Source: Candidatus Thermoplasmatota archaeon (GTDB lineage: Archaea; Thermoplasmatota; SW-10-69-26; JACQPN01; JAJPHT01). From it: a DNA stretch of 61,423 nucleotides. Under the pieces are notes generated by a model. The model was given only the letters and a program-made list of their open reading frames with translations, searched no databases and was not told where the DNA came from. Below are positions 32,737 through 41,196 of the stretch, in pieces. Location of the stretch: assembly GCA_035540375.1 (NCBI GenBank), contig DATLGO010000096.1:1-61423 (forward strand), written 5' to 3'. A program made the position numbers and the translations under genes. The number at the start of each line of letters is the position of its first letter. Within the stretch, counting starts at the first letter, position 1.

Positions 32737-32895
32737 GACCGGCGCCGTAGGTCCCACCGTCGCCGTCAGACTGCACAATCGAGTTTACGGGCTCGCCGGG
32801 TGCACCTTCGCCGGGGCGGGGACGCAGGTGCGGCGCCCGACGCTCAAGGGCATCACCACAAAGGTTTCATTTTCCATCCGCCTGCCTCGCACATC

Positions 32896-34191
32896 ATGCG
32901 CGTGATCGCCGTCGTGCCTTGCGTGGCCGTCCTCCTCGCGGGCTGTCTTCTGGGTGAGGCCCCCGGCGCCGCGACGCAGCCGCCGCCCCCGCCTCCGACC
33001 ATGGGCGAGTTTGTAACGCTGCCCACAGGTCTCGCGTGCCGCTCGGCGCCATGCGAACCCACCGTCGCCGTCGACGGCGCGGGGCGCCTCATCGTCCTCG
33101 GCAATGACGGCCTCGGTGTCTCCCTCGACGAGGGGCGCTCCTTCGAGAAGCGCCCACGGCCGCCGATCCCGCCCCCCGCCCCGCCGGGGAGCTTCGACAA
33201 CGACGCCACCCTCTACGTGGATGCCTCCGGGAAGCTCTACTACCACGCCCTCGTCACGACCTTCGAACCCAATGCGCGCGCGCTGATTCTCCATGGCATC
33301 CACGTCGCCGTCTCGGCGGATGCGGGCGTGACATGGCCGGTGAACACGCATCTCTCGCTCGCGAGCGCCACCCCACGCCAGACGCTCGGCTCGGATCGCC
33401 AATGGTTGGCGGCGGACGGGAACGCGACCGTGTACCTCTGGTATGCTCGCGTATCGCCCGCCTTCGCCGTCGCCTCACCCGTGGGCACGCCATCGCCCGT
33501 GGGCGGCGTCATGCTCGCGCGCTCCGACGATGGCGGGCGCACGTTCGGGGACTTCCGGCCCGTCGCGCCGGACCAGCCGGACGCTGCGTGCGCGAACGGC
33601 CCCGGTGTCGTGGATCCGGCCGGCCGCCTCCACATCGCCTTCCGTTGCTCGCCGCGAGCCGCGAGCCTCGATCGCACGACGGGTTTCGTCGTCGCCACTT
33701 CCTCGGACCGGGGCCAAACGTTCACGCGGAGCCTCGTCAACGCGACCGCCAACTGGCTGCCGGTCCTCGACCGCGCGCGCGATGGCGCAGTCCATGCCGC
33801 GTGGGTCTCCGTCCCGAACGGGCAGGTGGCCACCTCCACCTCCCGCGACGGCGGTGCGACATGGAGTGCCCCCGTAGGTTGGACGGAGGCCAATGAGCGC
33901 GGAGCGCCTGGACCATGGGTTCTTGCCCGCGCGGACGGCCGCCTCGACGTGCTCCTCTATCTCGAAACGGCGCCCCGCCAATACCAGGTCGTGCTCGCGC
34001 GCGGCTTCCCCGACGGCTCGGACGCGACGCGCGCGGTGCTCGTGCCGAAGCTCGATGTAACGTCGGGCCGCGCCGGCAACACCGACTTCGCGCACTTCGC
34101 GCACCTCCCGGACGGGCGCGTCGTCGCCGTGTGGGGCGAAGCGCGCGAGGTACTCATTGCGGTAGAACAACGGATCGTCGCCTCGGTGTGA
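32896..34191 (+). CDS. Sialidase/BNR-repeat lipoprotein
   Basis: 431 residues. The signal MRVIAVVPCVAVLLAGC has a lipobox, so the protein should be anchored on the cell surface; a Pro/Thr linker follows. Four Asp-box-type repeats are visible: SADAGVTWP, SDDGGRTFG, SSDRGQTFT and SRDGGATWS, the mark of six-bladed sialidase-like propellers. The catalytic residues of true sialidases cannot be confirmed, so this may be another glycosidase or a binding protein. Third codon positions look less strictly G/C than in the neighbours, a weak hint of different origin. Confidence 0.8.
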   Translation: MRVIAVVPCVAVLLAGCLLGEAPGAATQPPPPPPTMGEFVTLPTGLACRSAPCEPTVAVDGAGRLIVLGNDGLGVSLDEGRSFEKRPRPPIPPPAPPGSFDNDATLYVDASGKLYYHALVTTFEPNARALILHGIHVAVSADAGVTWPVNTHLSLASATPRQTLGSDRQWLAADGNATVYLWYARVSPAFAVASPVGTPSPVGGVMLARSDDGGRTFGDFRPVAPDQPDAACANGPGVVDPAGRLHIAFRCSPRAASLDRTTGFVVATSSDRGQTFTRSLVNATANWLPVLDRARDGAVHAAWVSVPNGQVATSTSRDGGATWSAPVGWTEANERGAPGPWVLARADGRLDVLLYLETAPRQYQVVLARGFPDGSDATRAVLVPKLDVTSGRAGNTDFAHFAHLPDGRVVAVWGEAREVLIAVEQRIVASV

Positions 34192-34296
34192 GCCGTCGCA
34201 AGCACGAGAGGCGAATCGACGTGGCGCCGCAAGGTTCCAAGGCGCGCGCGAGGCAGGAGCCCGCCAAGCGAGGTTGACCCATCGAGTCGAGCCAGT

Positions 34297-35595
34297 TCAG
34301 CCCACGATCTTCTCCCACTTCCTGAGCTTCAAAACCTTGGAGAGCGAGCTCCCGCGCTCGATCTCCGCGCGAAGCCGGTCCTCCTGCTCCTTCACGTCAA
34401 CGGCGCGGTTCGCGATCTCCTGCGCGCGCTCGCGCGGGACGACCACGATGCCGTTGTCGTCCGCGACGATCCAGTCGCCCGCGCGCACGCGCTGACCGCC
34501 CGCGAGGATCTCCGTTCCAATCTCGCCGAAGCCCTTCGGGTCGCCCGCGTTCGGGCGCTCGACGGCGGCCCAGGCGGGGAACGCGATGCGGCGGATCTCG
34601 TCCACGTCCCGGATCGCGCCGTCGATCACGACGCCCGAGACGCCCTTGAGCTTCGAGGTGTGGCTTGCGAGCTCGCCCCAGACGGCCTTGTTCGTGCCGT
34701 CCACCTGGATCACGAGCACCGAGCCCGGGGGGCACTCGTCGATGGCTTCGACGGGCTTCGCCCAGTCGCCGTCCATCGTGTGCACCGTCACCGCCGGGCC
34801 GATCGCCTTGAGGCCCTGCGTGACGGGGCGCAGGCCCGTCATCGCGCCTTCCCGGTGCATCGCGTCCGAGACGTTGGGCGTCGAGGCGATCTCGAAGGCC
34901 TTGCGGAGGTCCGAAGCCGCGAACTTGCGCATGCCCTCGCTGGCGACGACCTTCACGTGGTCGACCGCCTCGCGCAGGCGCCGCGTCGCGTTCGTCGCGT
35001 CGGCGGCCTTCGTGATCGCGCCGCCCACGACGAGGATGCTCGCGCCGGCCTCGATGAGCGGCGCGAGGGTCTCGCTCGTGAGGCCGCCCGCAACCGCGAT
35101 CGGAAGCGAGGTCGCGGCGCGGACATCCCTCACCATCTGCACGGGGGATCGGCCCTGCATCTGCTCGTCGACGCCCACGTGGAGGCCCACGAAGTCGACG
35201 CCGAGCGCCTCCGCCTCCTTCGCTCGCTTCGGCTTGTCGGCGACCGCGATGAGGTCGATCATGATCCTGCCGCCGTACTTGCGCGCGGCCTCGACGCCTT
35301 CGCGGACGGTGCCGTCGTCAGCCGCGCCGAGGATCGTGACGATCGACGCGCCGGCCTTGATGGCCATCTCCGTCTCGAGGCCGCCCGTGTCCATGATCTT
35401 CATGTCGGCCACGATGAGACGATCCGGGAAGGCTCGCTTGAGCTCGCGCACCGCGTCGAGCCCCTCGCTCTTGATGAGCGGCGTTCCCGCCTCGATCCAG
35501 TCGACGCCGCCAAGAACGGCCTCGCGCGCGATCTCGAGCGCGCGGTGCGCGTTGTACACGTCGAGCGCCACCTGGAGGATGCGGCGGTCCTGCAT
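34297..35595 (-). CDS. 3-hexulose-6-phosphate synthase fused to an RraA-like domain
   Basis: 432 residues. Residues 1-210 are an orotidine-decarboxylase-type barrel of the HPS family (LQVALDVYNAHRALEIA, IVADMKIMDTGG, IAVAGGLTSETL, ILVVGGAIT). Residues about 235-432 are an RraA/aldolase-like domain (TPNVSDAMHREGAMTG, GVSGVVIDGAIRDVDEIR, WIVADDNGIVVVP). In archaea lacking the oxidative pentose pathway HPS splits hexulose 6-phosphate into formaldehyde and ribulose 5-phosphate. The RraA half may be an aldolase rather than an RNase regulator. Starts with ATG 35595. Confidence 0.92.
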   Translation of the reverse strand: MQDRRILQVALDVYNAHRALEIAREAVLGGVDWIEAGTPLIKSEGLDAVRELKRAFPDRLIVADMKIMDTGGLETEMAIKAGASIVTILGAADDGTVREGVEAARKYGGRIMIDLIAVADKPKRAKEAEALGVDFVGLHVGVDEQMQGRSPVQMVRDVRAATSLPIAVAGGLTSETLAPLIEAGASILVVGGAITKAADATNATRRLREAVDHVKVVASEGMRKFAASDLRKAFEIASTPNVSDAMHREGAMTGLRPVTQGLKAIGPAVTVHTMDGDWAKPVEAIDECPPGSVLVIQVDGTNKAVWGELASHTSKLKGVSGVVIDGAIRDVDEIRRIAFPAWAAVERPNAGDPKGFGEIGTEILAGGQRVRAGDWIVADDNGIVVVPRERAQEIANRAVDVKEQEDRLRAEIERGSSLSKVLKLRKWEKIVG

Positions 35596-35620
35596 GGAGC
35601 GGAGTCGTCCGACCCCGTCA

Positions 35621-36121
35621 TCAAGGCTTCGGCGCCGCGGCCGAGGCGACGGCGAGGGCCGACGCGTCGTCCGCCGCCTCGCGGACCCATTCGAGATGCC
35701 GCCGCTCGTCGTCGGCGGCCTCCTCGAGCGCGTCTCTCGCCTCCGCGGGAAACTCGGCCTCGAGCCGGCGCTCGTACGCGGCGAGCGCGAGGCGCTCGTG
35801 CACGACGAGGGCGCGGAGCACGCCCGCGGTGTCCATCTCCCCCAGAAGCGCGATGGCTTCGAAGCGACCGAGGGCCGTGGGGCCCGAGGGTTGGAAGGTC
35901 GCCCCGCCGACGGCCCGCGCGGCCGCCGCGAGGCGGTCGGCGTGTCTCTCGTGGTCCGAGCGGAAGGCTTCGAGGGCCTCGACCCGCGCTTCGCCCCCCA
36001 GGACCGCGCAGGCGACGTCGAGGAGCGCGACGGCGTTCGCCTCCCTCTCGATGAGACGATTCAGCTCGGCGATCGCCACGCGGTCGTCGAGCGCCCGTTC
36101 GTCGAGCGTTCGCTTCGCCAT
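35621..36121 (-). CDS. Ferritin-like domain protein
   Basis: 166 residues, almost entirely helical. EREANAVALLDVACAVLGG with FRSDHERHADRLA and, later, HERLALAAYERRLE with DDERRHLEWV give two E...ExxH-type pairs, the pattern of a four-helix di-iron bundle (rubrerythrin/ferritin-like). It could store iron or handle peroxide, but it may also be a structural member of the fold. The ATG 36121 is preceded by a weak GCAAGG promoter element at the right spacing. Neighbours are carbon-metabolism genes with their own promoters. Confidence 0.72.
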   Translation of the reverse strand: MAKRTLDERALDDRVAIAELNRLIEREANAVALLDVACAVLGGEARVEALEAFRSDHERHADRLAAAARAVGGATFQPSGPTALGRFEAIALLGEMDTAGVLRALVVHERLALAAYERRLEAEFPAEARDALEEAADDERRHLEWVREAADDASALAVASAAAPKP

Positions 36122-36171
36122 CGTACGCCTTCGCTTTGGGGCTGCCTTGCGGCTTGCGACGGCGACGTCGA

Positions 36172-36843
36172 TCAGGAGAGGCCCGAAAGGAGGCCCGCAA
36201 GCGCCTTCGCGGGGTCGGCCGCTTTCACGATGCCCGACGCGAGAAGCACGCCATCGCAGCCGAGCGCGAGCGCGGCGCGGAGATCCTCGCCGGTCTTGAC
36301 TCCGGCGCCGCAGAGGACGGGGACGTCGGGCGCCACGCGTTTCGCCGCCTCCACGCTCGCGCGCACGATCGCGGGGTCGGCCGTCGTGACGGATACGTCC
36401 CCGCCGATGAGCTCGGGGGGCTCGAACGCGACCCAGCCCGGCTCGAGGGCCGCCGCCGCCGCGGTCGTCGCGGGGTCGCTCGTGCAGACCACGGACGCGA
36501 GGCCGGCTTCCTTGAGTCGCGCGACCGCGGTCGCGATCTCCGCGAGCGTGAGCTTCCGCTCCGCGTGGTTCACGAGGCTTCCGCGCGCGCCCGCCTCGGC
36601 GAGCGCCTCGGCGAGCGCCGCGCCCGTGCCGACGCCGGGCTTCGCGCCGTCCGCGTGCTGCGCCCACACGGGAAGGGGGGTCGCGCCCGCGACGAGCCGG
36701 ATGTCGGCGGCCTGGACGGCGACGGCGACGTCGGCGCGCGCGCCCGCCGCGGCCGAGGCGAGGGCGCGCGTCAGGTCGAGCGCGCGCCTCCCCGTGGATT
36801 CGCGGTAGATCTTGTAGTTCACGAGGACGAACGGCTTCGCCAC
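36172..36843 (-). CDS. tpiA: Triosephosphate isomerase, archaeal type
   Basis: 223 residues, the short archaeal length. VLVNYKIYRESTG holds Asn and the catalytic Lys, SLVNHAERKLT the catalytic His, and VAFEPPELIGG the catalytic Glu; VLCGAGVKTGEDLRAAL binds phosphate. It interconverts glyceraldehyde 3-phosphate and dihydroxyacetone phosphate. The GTG start at 36843 is 27-28 bases from GATAAGC on the plus strand (centre 36871), located in the 40-base gap to the upstream gene, so it has its own leaderless promoter. Confidence 0.95.
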   Translation of the reverse strand: MAKPFVLVNYKIYRESTGRRALDLTRALASAAAGARADVAVAVQAADIRLVAGATPLPVWAQHADGAKPGVGTGAALAEALAEAGARGSLVNHAERKLTLAEIATAVARLKEAGLASVVCTSDPATTAAAAALEPGWVAFEPPELIGGDVSVTTADPAIVRASVEAAKRVAPDVPVLCGAGVKTGEDLRAALALGCDGVLLASGIVKAADPAKALAGLLSGLS

Positions 36844-36883
36844 GCTCCGGCGAAGGGGCGCGCGCGGGATAAGCGCTTCGGGA

Positions 36884-37525
36884 TCACCGTAGGCGCGCGC
36901 GGAGGAGGTCCGCATGGAGGGCGCATCGGGCGAGGGCGACGGGGTCGCGGGCGAGGTCAAGCGCCCGCGCGACCGGACCGTCCCGGGCGCCCGCGTCCGC
37001 GAGCGCGGCGCGGACGAGGTCGCGGGCCGCCTCGTGCGCGCCCATCGCGAGCGCGTTCGCGACGAGCGGCGTCGTCGCGCGGACGCGCGCCGGCGATTCC
37101 CCTGCCCATCGCGCGACGGCGTCGAGCGCGCGCGTCGCGGCATCCTCGAGCCGGACGAGCGCGCGCGTGGCCTCGACGGCGGCCTCGGCGGCCGAGGCCG
37201 TCCGCCAAGCGGGCGAGGCGAGCGCCTGTCTCGTCGCGAAGGCGGCGCCCGAGGCGTCTGCGACCGATTCCGCGACGAGGGCGCGCGCCCACGCATCGCG
37301 GTCGATCCCGCGGCGAAGCGCGCCGGCGATCGCCTCGCCATCGGCAAGCGGCGGCGCGTCGGAGGCTCCGACGGCGAGCGCGGCGTCCGCGAGGCCCCGC
37401 TCGAGACCGTCGACGAGGGCGCGGGCGCGCTCGGGTCCGTCGCGCGGGAAGCGCCCGAGGGCCTCAAGATGCGCCCGCACGAGGTCGCGCAGGGCGGCCG
37501 CGATCGCGTCACGGTCGGCGTCCAC
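36884..37525 (-). CDS. Alanine-rich helical protein of unknown function
   Basis: 213 residues dominated by Ala, Arg, Asp, Leu; all helix, no membrane segment. Patterns such as AAALRDLVRAHLEALGRFPRD and ALASPAWRTASAAEAAVEA do not match a family I know. The GTG start at 37525 is exactly 26 bases from CTTTAAG at 37548-37554, which also serves truA on the other strand, so expression is likely. It precedes tpiA in the same direction. Confidence 0.68.
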   Translation of the reverse strand: MDADRDAIAAALRDLVRAHLEALGRFPRDGPERARALVDGLERGLADAALAVGASDAPPLADGEAIAGALRRGIDRDAWARALVAESVADASGAAFATRQALASPAWRTASAAEAAVEATRALVRLEDAATRALDAVARWAGESPARVRATTPLVANALAMGAHEAARDLVRAALADAGARDGPVARALDLARDPVALARCALHADLLRARLR

Positions 37526-37547
37526 GCCGCTCGATCCGCGGCGCGGG

Positions 37548-37554
37548 CTTTAAG
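37548..37554. promoter_or_regulatory. Shared symmetric TATA element for two divergent genes
   Basis: CTTTAAG, centre 37551, is 26 bases from the GTG of the minus-strand gene (37525) and 27 bases from the GTG of truA (37578). It is nearly its own reverse complement. No second A/T-rich site is present in the 52-base spacer, so one element should drive both directions. Confidence 0.65.
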
Positions 37555-37577
37555 GGATGCGACCCCGGTGGCCGCGC

Positions 37578-38405
37578 GTGCCCCGCGTCGCGCTCCGCGT
37601 CGCCTACGACGGCTCGGCCTTCCATGGCAGCCAGCGCCAGCCGTCCCTGCGCACCGTCGAGGGGGAGATTCTCGCGGCGCTTTCGGCCGTCGGCGCGGTC
37701 GCGGATCCGCGCTCGTCGCGCTTCCAGATGGCTAGCCGCACGGACGCCGGCGTCTCGGCGCGCGCGAACGTGTGCGCCGTCGACGCGGCGCTCGAGCCCG
37801 TGGAACTCGCGCGGGCCGTGACGGCGAACGCGCGCGACCTCTGGATCCTGGAGGCGGCCGCCGTCGACGACGCGTTCCATCCCCGCAGCGCCGTCGCGCG
37901 ACGATACCGTTACCACCTTCCGGCCGCGGGCCTCGACGTCGAGCGCTTCGCCGAGGCGCTCTCCGTTTTCATGGGGCGGCACGATTTCACCTCCTTCGCG
38001 CGCCTCGAACCCGGCGTCGATCCTGTGCGCGACCTCCGCGAGGCGCGCGCGGTCTCCGATGGTTCCTTCGTCGTTGCGACGTTCGTCGCGCCGTCCTTCC
38101 TGTGGAACCAGGTCCGCCGCATGGTGGCGGCCGCCCGCGCCGTCGCCCGCGACGAGATCGAGGCCGGCGCCGTCCGCGAGGCGCTCGCCGGGAGGCGCGA
38201 CCTCGACCTCGGCCTCGCGGCGCCCGAGGGGCTCGTGCTCGACGACGTTGCATATGATCCTCCCGTCGCGTGGCGATCTGCGGTCGGTCCCCGCGCGCGC
38301 GACGATCTCCGCGATCGTCTCGCGCGGCTCGACCTCGCCCGGGCCGTCCACGCGGACCTCGCCCGAAACCTTGACGGCCTCGCGCCTCCTCGCGACGCGC
38401 GATGA
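37578..38405 (+). CDS. truA: tRNA pseudouridine synthase TruA
   Basis: 275 residues from the GTG at 37578. VALRVAYDGSAFHGSQRQP at the start, the catalytic Asp in MASRTDAGVSARANV, RRYRYHLPA and the C-terminal FLWNQVRRMVAAA are TruA motifs. It modifies uridines 38-40 in the anticodon arm. ATG 37557 would give seven more residues but would lie too close to the shared TATA element. The stop overlaps the ATG of the next gene (ATGA). Confidence 0.93.
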   Translation: MPRVALRVAYDGSAFHGSQRQPSLRTVEGEILAALSAVGAVADPRSSRFQMASRTDAGVSARANVCAVDAALEPVELARAVTANARDLWILEAAAVDDAFHPRSAVARRYRYHLPAAGLDVERFAEALSVFMGRHDFTSFARLEPGVDPVRDLREARAVSDGSFVVATFVAPSFLWNQVRRMVAAARAVARDEIEAGAVREALAGRRDLDLGLAAPEGLVLDDVAYDPPVAWRSAVGPRARDDLRDRLARLDLARAVHADLARNLDGLAPPRDAR

Positions 38406-38818
38406 CCGTGTACCACGCCGCCGCGACCCTCGCGCTCGCCTACGGCGCCGGCGCGAGCCTCTTCTGGACCGCCGTCGCGACGCCCGCGCTCTTCCGCAGG
38501 CTTCCGCGCGAAGCCGTCGGGGCGGCCGTCGCGGCCGTGTTCCCGCGATATTTCGAATCACAGACCCTCGCCGCGGCGGCCGCGCTCGTGGCCCTTGCCC
38601 TCGCGAACGCGGTCGGGGGCGGCGCTTCGACGCTCGCGGGCCCGCTCGTCGTGGTCGCGGGCGCGGCCGCCGCGGTCAACCGCTTCGTGCTCCTCGCGCG
38701 GACGCGCGCGGCCGAGCGGGGGACCGACGCATTCCGTCGGGCCCACGGGCTTTCGGCGCTCGCGAACCTCGCGACGACGCTCGCCTTCGTCGCGGCGCTC
38801 GCGGCCCTCGCGCTTTGA
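38402..38818 (+). CDS. DUF4149/TMEM205-like membrane protein
   Basis: 138 residues with four hydrophobic helices. The opening LALAYGAGASLFWTAVATPALFR, followed by AVFPRYF, resembles DUF4149/TMEM205-like proteins of unknown role. The ATG lies in the truA stop (ATGA), so it is translated from the same message. It ends next to the ALDH gene on the other strand, stop to stop. Confidence 0.75.
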   Translation: MTVYHAAATLALAYGAGASLFWTAVATPALFRRLPREAVGAAVAAVFPRYFESQTLAAAAALVALALANAVGGGASTLAGPLVVVAGAAAAVNRFVLLARTRAAERGTDAFRRAHGLSALANLATTLAFVAALAALAL

Positions 38819-40366
38819 TCAGACCACGTCGAAGCGGATGCCCTGCGCGAGCGGCAGTTCCTTCGAGTAGTTGATCGTGCACGTCTGCCGACGCATGTAC
38901 TGCTTCCAGGAATCGCTTCCCGCTTCCCGGCCGCCGCCCGTCTCCTTCTCGCCGCCGAAGGCGCCGCCGATCTCTGCGCCGCTCGTCCCGATGTTCACGT
39001 TCGCGATGCCGCAATCCGACCCGTTCGCCGCGAGGAAGCGCTCGGCTTCGAGGAGATTGCGCGTGAAGATCGCGCTCGAGAGGCCCTGCGGGACCGCGTT
39101 CTGGATGCGGATCGCCTCCTCCACGCCGCCCTCGAATCGCATGAGATAGAGGATCGGCGCGAAGGTCTCGATCGCGACGATGTCCATGTCCGGTTTCGCC
39201 TCGACGATCGCAGGCTCGACGTAGGTCGCGCCCAGGTCCTCGCGGCGCTTGCCGCCGGCCACGAGGCGGCCGCCCTGCTTCTTTGCGGTCTCGAGCGCGG
39301 ACATCATCTCCGTCACCGCGTCCTCGTCGACGAGAGGGCCCATGTGCGTCGCGGGGTCGAGCGGATTGCCGATGCGGACCTGACCGTAGGCCCGCGCGAG
39401 GCGGTCCCGGAGCAGGTCGGCGACCGAGTCGTGAACGATGATGCGGCGCGTCGTCGTGCAGCGTTGGCCCGCGGTGCCGACCGCGCCGAAGACGATCGCG
39501 CGCGCCGCGAGGTCGAGGTCGGCGTCCTTCGTGACGATGATCGCGTTGTTGCCGCCGAGCTCGAGGATCGTCCGACCCAGGCGCTCGCCCACGGTCGCGG
39601 CGAGCCGGTAGCCCATCGCGCACGAGCCGGTCGCGGAGACGAGGGGCACGCGGCGGTCCTTCGCGAGGCGGTCGCCCACGACCGATCCCGGTCCGACGAG
39701 CGTGACGAAGATGCCCGGGTGGCCGTGGCGCGCGGCAACCTCGTTCGCGATGCGCGAGACCGCGATCGCGGTGAGGGGCGTCTTGCTCGACGGCTTCCAG
39801 ATGCACACGTCTCCGCAGACGGCGGCGATGAAGGCGTTCCAGCTCCAGACGGCGACCGGGAAGTTGAACGCGGTCACGACGCCCACGAGCCCGAGCGGGT
39901 GCCATTGCTCGTACATGCGGTGGCCGGGCCGCTCGGAATGCATGGTGTTCCCGTAGAGCTGTCGGGAGAGGCCGACCGCGAAGTCGGCGATGTCGATCAT
40001 CTCCTGGACCTCGCCGAGACCTTCCTGGAGGATCTTGCCCATCTCGAGCGTGACGAGACGGCCGAGCGCCTCCTTGCGCGCCCGCAGCTCGATCGCGATC
40101 TCGCGGACGATTTCGCCGCGCTTCGGCGCGGGAACGAGGCTCCACTTCGCGAACGCCTCCTCGGCGGCGCGGACCACGCGCTCGTAGTCCTCCTCGGACG
40201 CCTGGCGCACGCGCGCGACGATCGCGCCGTCGATCGGGGAACGGACGTCGAGGAGGCGGCCGGAACCGAACCAGGCGCGACCGTCGGTGGAGCCGTCGAG
40301 GACGCCCGAGGCGTCGGGGACGAGGCCCGCCTCTCGGAGGATGTCGGCGGGAGCGTGACGCTGCAT
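38819..40366 (-). CDS. Aldehyde dehydrogenase, ALDH7 (antiquitin)-like
   Basis: 515 residues. NAD(P) fold motifs: VVTAFNFPVAVWSWN, WKPSSKTPLTA, VSATGSCAMGYRLA, and ELGGNN with the catalytic Glu; the nucleophile is in TAGQRCTTTRR. The C-terminal stretch GTSGAEIGGAFGGEKETGGG with DSWKQYMRRQT is specific to the ALDH7 branch, which oxidises alpha-aminoadipate semialdehyde/piperideine-6-carboxylate in lysine breakdown. In an archaeon this may equally be a broader semialdehyde dehydrogenase. ATG 40366. Confidence 0.92.
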   Translation of the reverse strand: MQRHAPADILREAGLVPDASGVLDGSTDGRAWFGSGRLLDVRSPIDGAIVARVRQASEEDYERVVRAAEEAFAKWSLVPAPKRGEIVREIAIELRARKEALGRLVTLEMGKILQEGLGEVQEMIDIADFAVGLSRQLYGNTMHSERPGHRMYEQWHPLGLVGVVTAFNFPVAVWSWNAFIAAVCGDVCIWKPSSKTPLTAIAVSRIANEVAARHGHPGIFVTLVGPGSVVGDRLAKDRRVPLVSATGSCAMGYRLAATVGERLGRTILELGGNNAIIVTKDADLDLAARAIVFGAVGTAGQRCTTTRRIIVHDSVADLLRDRLARAYGQVRIGNPLDPATHMGPLVDEDAVTEMMSALETAKKQGGRLVAGGKRREDLGATYVEPAIVEAKPDMDIVAIETFAPILYLMRFEGGVEEAIRIQNAVPQGLSSAIFTRNLLEAERFLAANGSDCGIANVNIGTSGAEIGGAFGGEKETGGGREAGSDSWKQYMRRQTCTINYSKELPLAQGIRFDVV

Positions 40367-40452
40367 GCGGGGGGATGGACCGCTCCCGCTTCAGCCTTTT
40401 GCGTTGGAAAAGGAAAGGGGGCGGGCAGGGGCCCGCCCCGGGTGCTTCACGT

Positions 40453-41046
40453 TCAGCGGAGCGAGACCGTGGTCTCGGTGCCGTACGTGGGCGGCGTCGT
40501 GAAGTCCGCCGGGATCGAGGCGCCCGATTCGGGGATGAAGAGCACCTGGACCGTCTTGCGCTCGGCGATCTCGACGGGGACGTCGATCGCGAACTCGACG
40601 AGGTCGCCCGCGCTCATGACCTTGTTCGTCGCGCCCGTGCCCGTGACGTCGCGGAGCCACGTCGCGGTCCAGATGGGCGTGCCCGAGTAGTCGTACTCGC
40701 GAACGCGGACACCGTCCGAGTAGCGCATGACGACCTTCTGGACGTCGAGCGGGGGCGCGCCGGCCGAGAGCTCGACGTTGAACTTGAGCTGGTAGAGGTC
40801 GTCCGTGGACGCCGTGCCGTTGCGGATGCCGTAGATACCGACGACCTTGAGGTTGCTCGAAACCTCCTGGGTCGCGGCCTTGCCGGTCTGCGAGGCGCGC
40901 TGCTGCAGGACGCCGCTCGTGTTGATGAGAACGGCGGCCGCGACGGCGGCGACGAGAACCATGGCGATGAAGACGATGAGCGTACCGACGCCCACCTCGC
41001 CGCGGTCGTTCATGTTGCTGTGCTTGGAAAGGCGGTTGGCCTTCAT
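40453..41046 (-). CDS. Archaellin (flagellin-type type IV pilin)
   Basis: 197 residues. The class III signal MNDRGEVGVGTLIVFIAMVL has a basic/charged lead and the cleavage site RG/EVGVGTLIVFIAMVLVAAVAA typical of archaellins cut by the prepilin peptidase FlaK/ArlK; the hydrophobic helix forms the filament core and the C-terminal beta domain lies outside. No other archaellum gene (arlC-J) is in the window. The ATG at 41046 has an AGGTGA ribosome-binding site, and a GGCATAAGCC promoter lies 95 bases upstream, so unlike its neighbours this gene has a leader. Confidence 0.9.
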   Translation of the reverse strand: MKANRLSKHSNMNDRGEVGVGTLIVFIAMVLVAAVAAAVLINTSGVLQQRASQTGKAATQEVSSNLKVVGIYGIRNGTASTDDLYQLKFNVELSAGAPPLDVQKVVMRYSDGVRVREYDYSGTPIWTATWLRDVTGTGATNKVMSAGDLVEFAIDVPVEIAERKTVQVLFIPESGASIPADFTTPPTYGTETTVSLR

Positions 41047-41196
41047 GGGGTCACCTGAGCCCTCGATGCGCGGGGGTCCGACAAGGCCGTGACGCAATCG
41101 GGACCCGTCCATCGTTCCCCACGGGAATCCTCGACAGGCTTATGCCGGTCCGTCGGCGCGCGAAGGTCTTTTCCCCCGGAGGCCGGTTGGGCCCGC

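Noticed and set aside
34205-34220. AGGCGAATCG similarity to the right arm of the aCPSF1 hairpin
   Set aside because: Only about ten bases match and no hairpin forms, so chance is likely.
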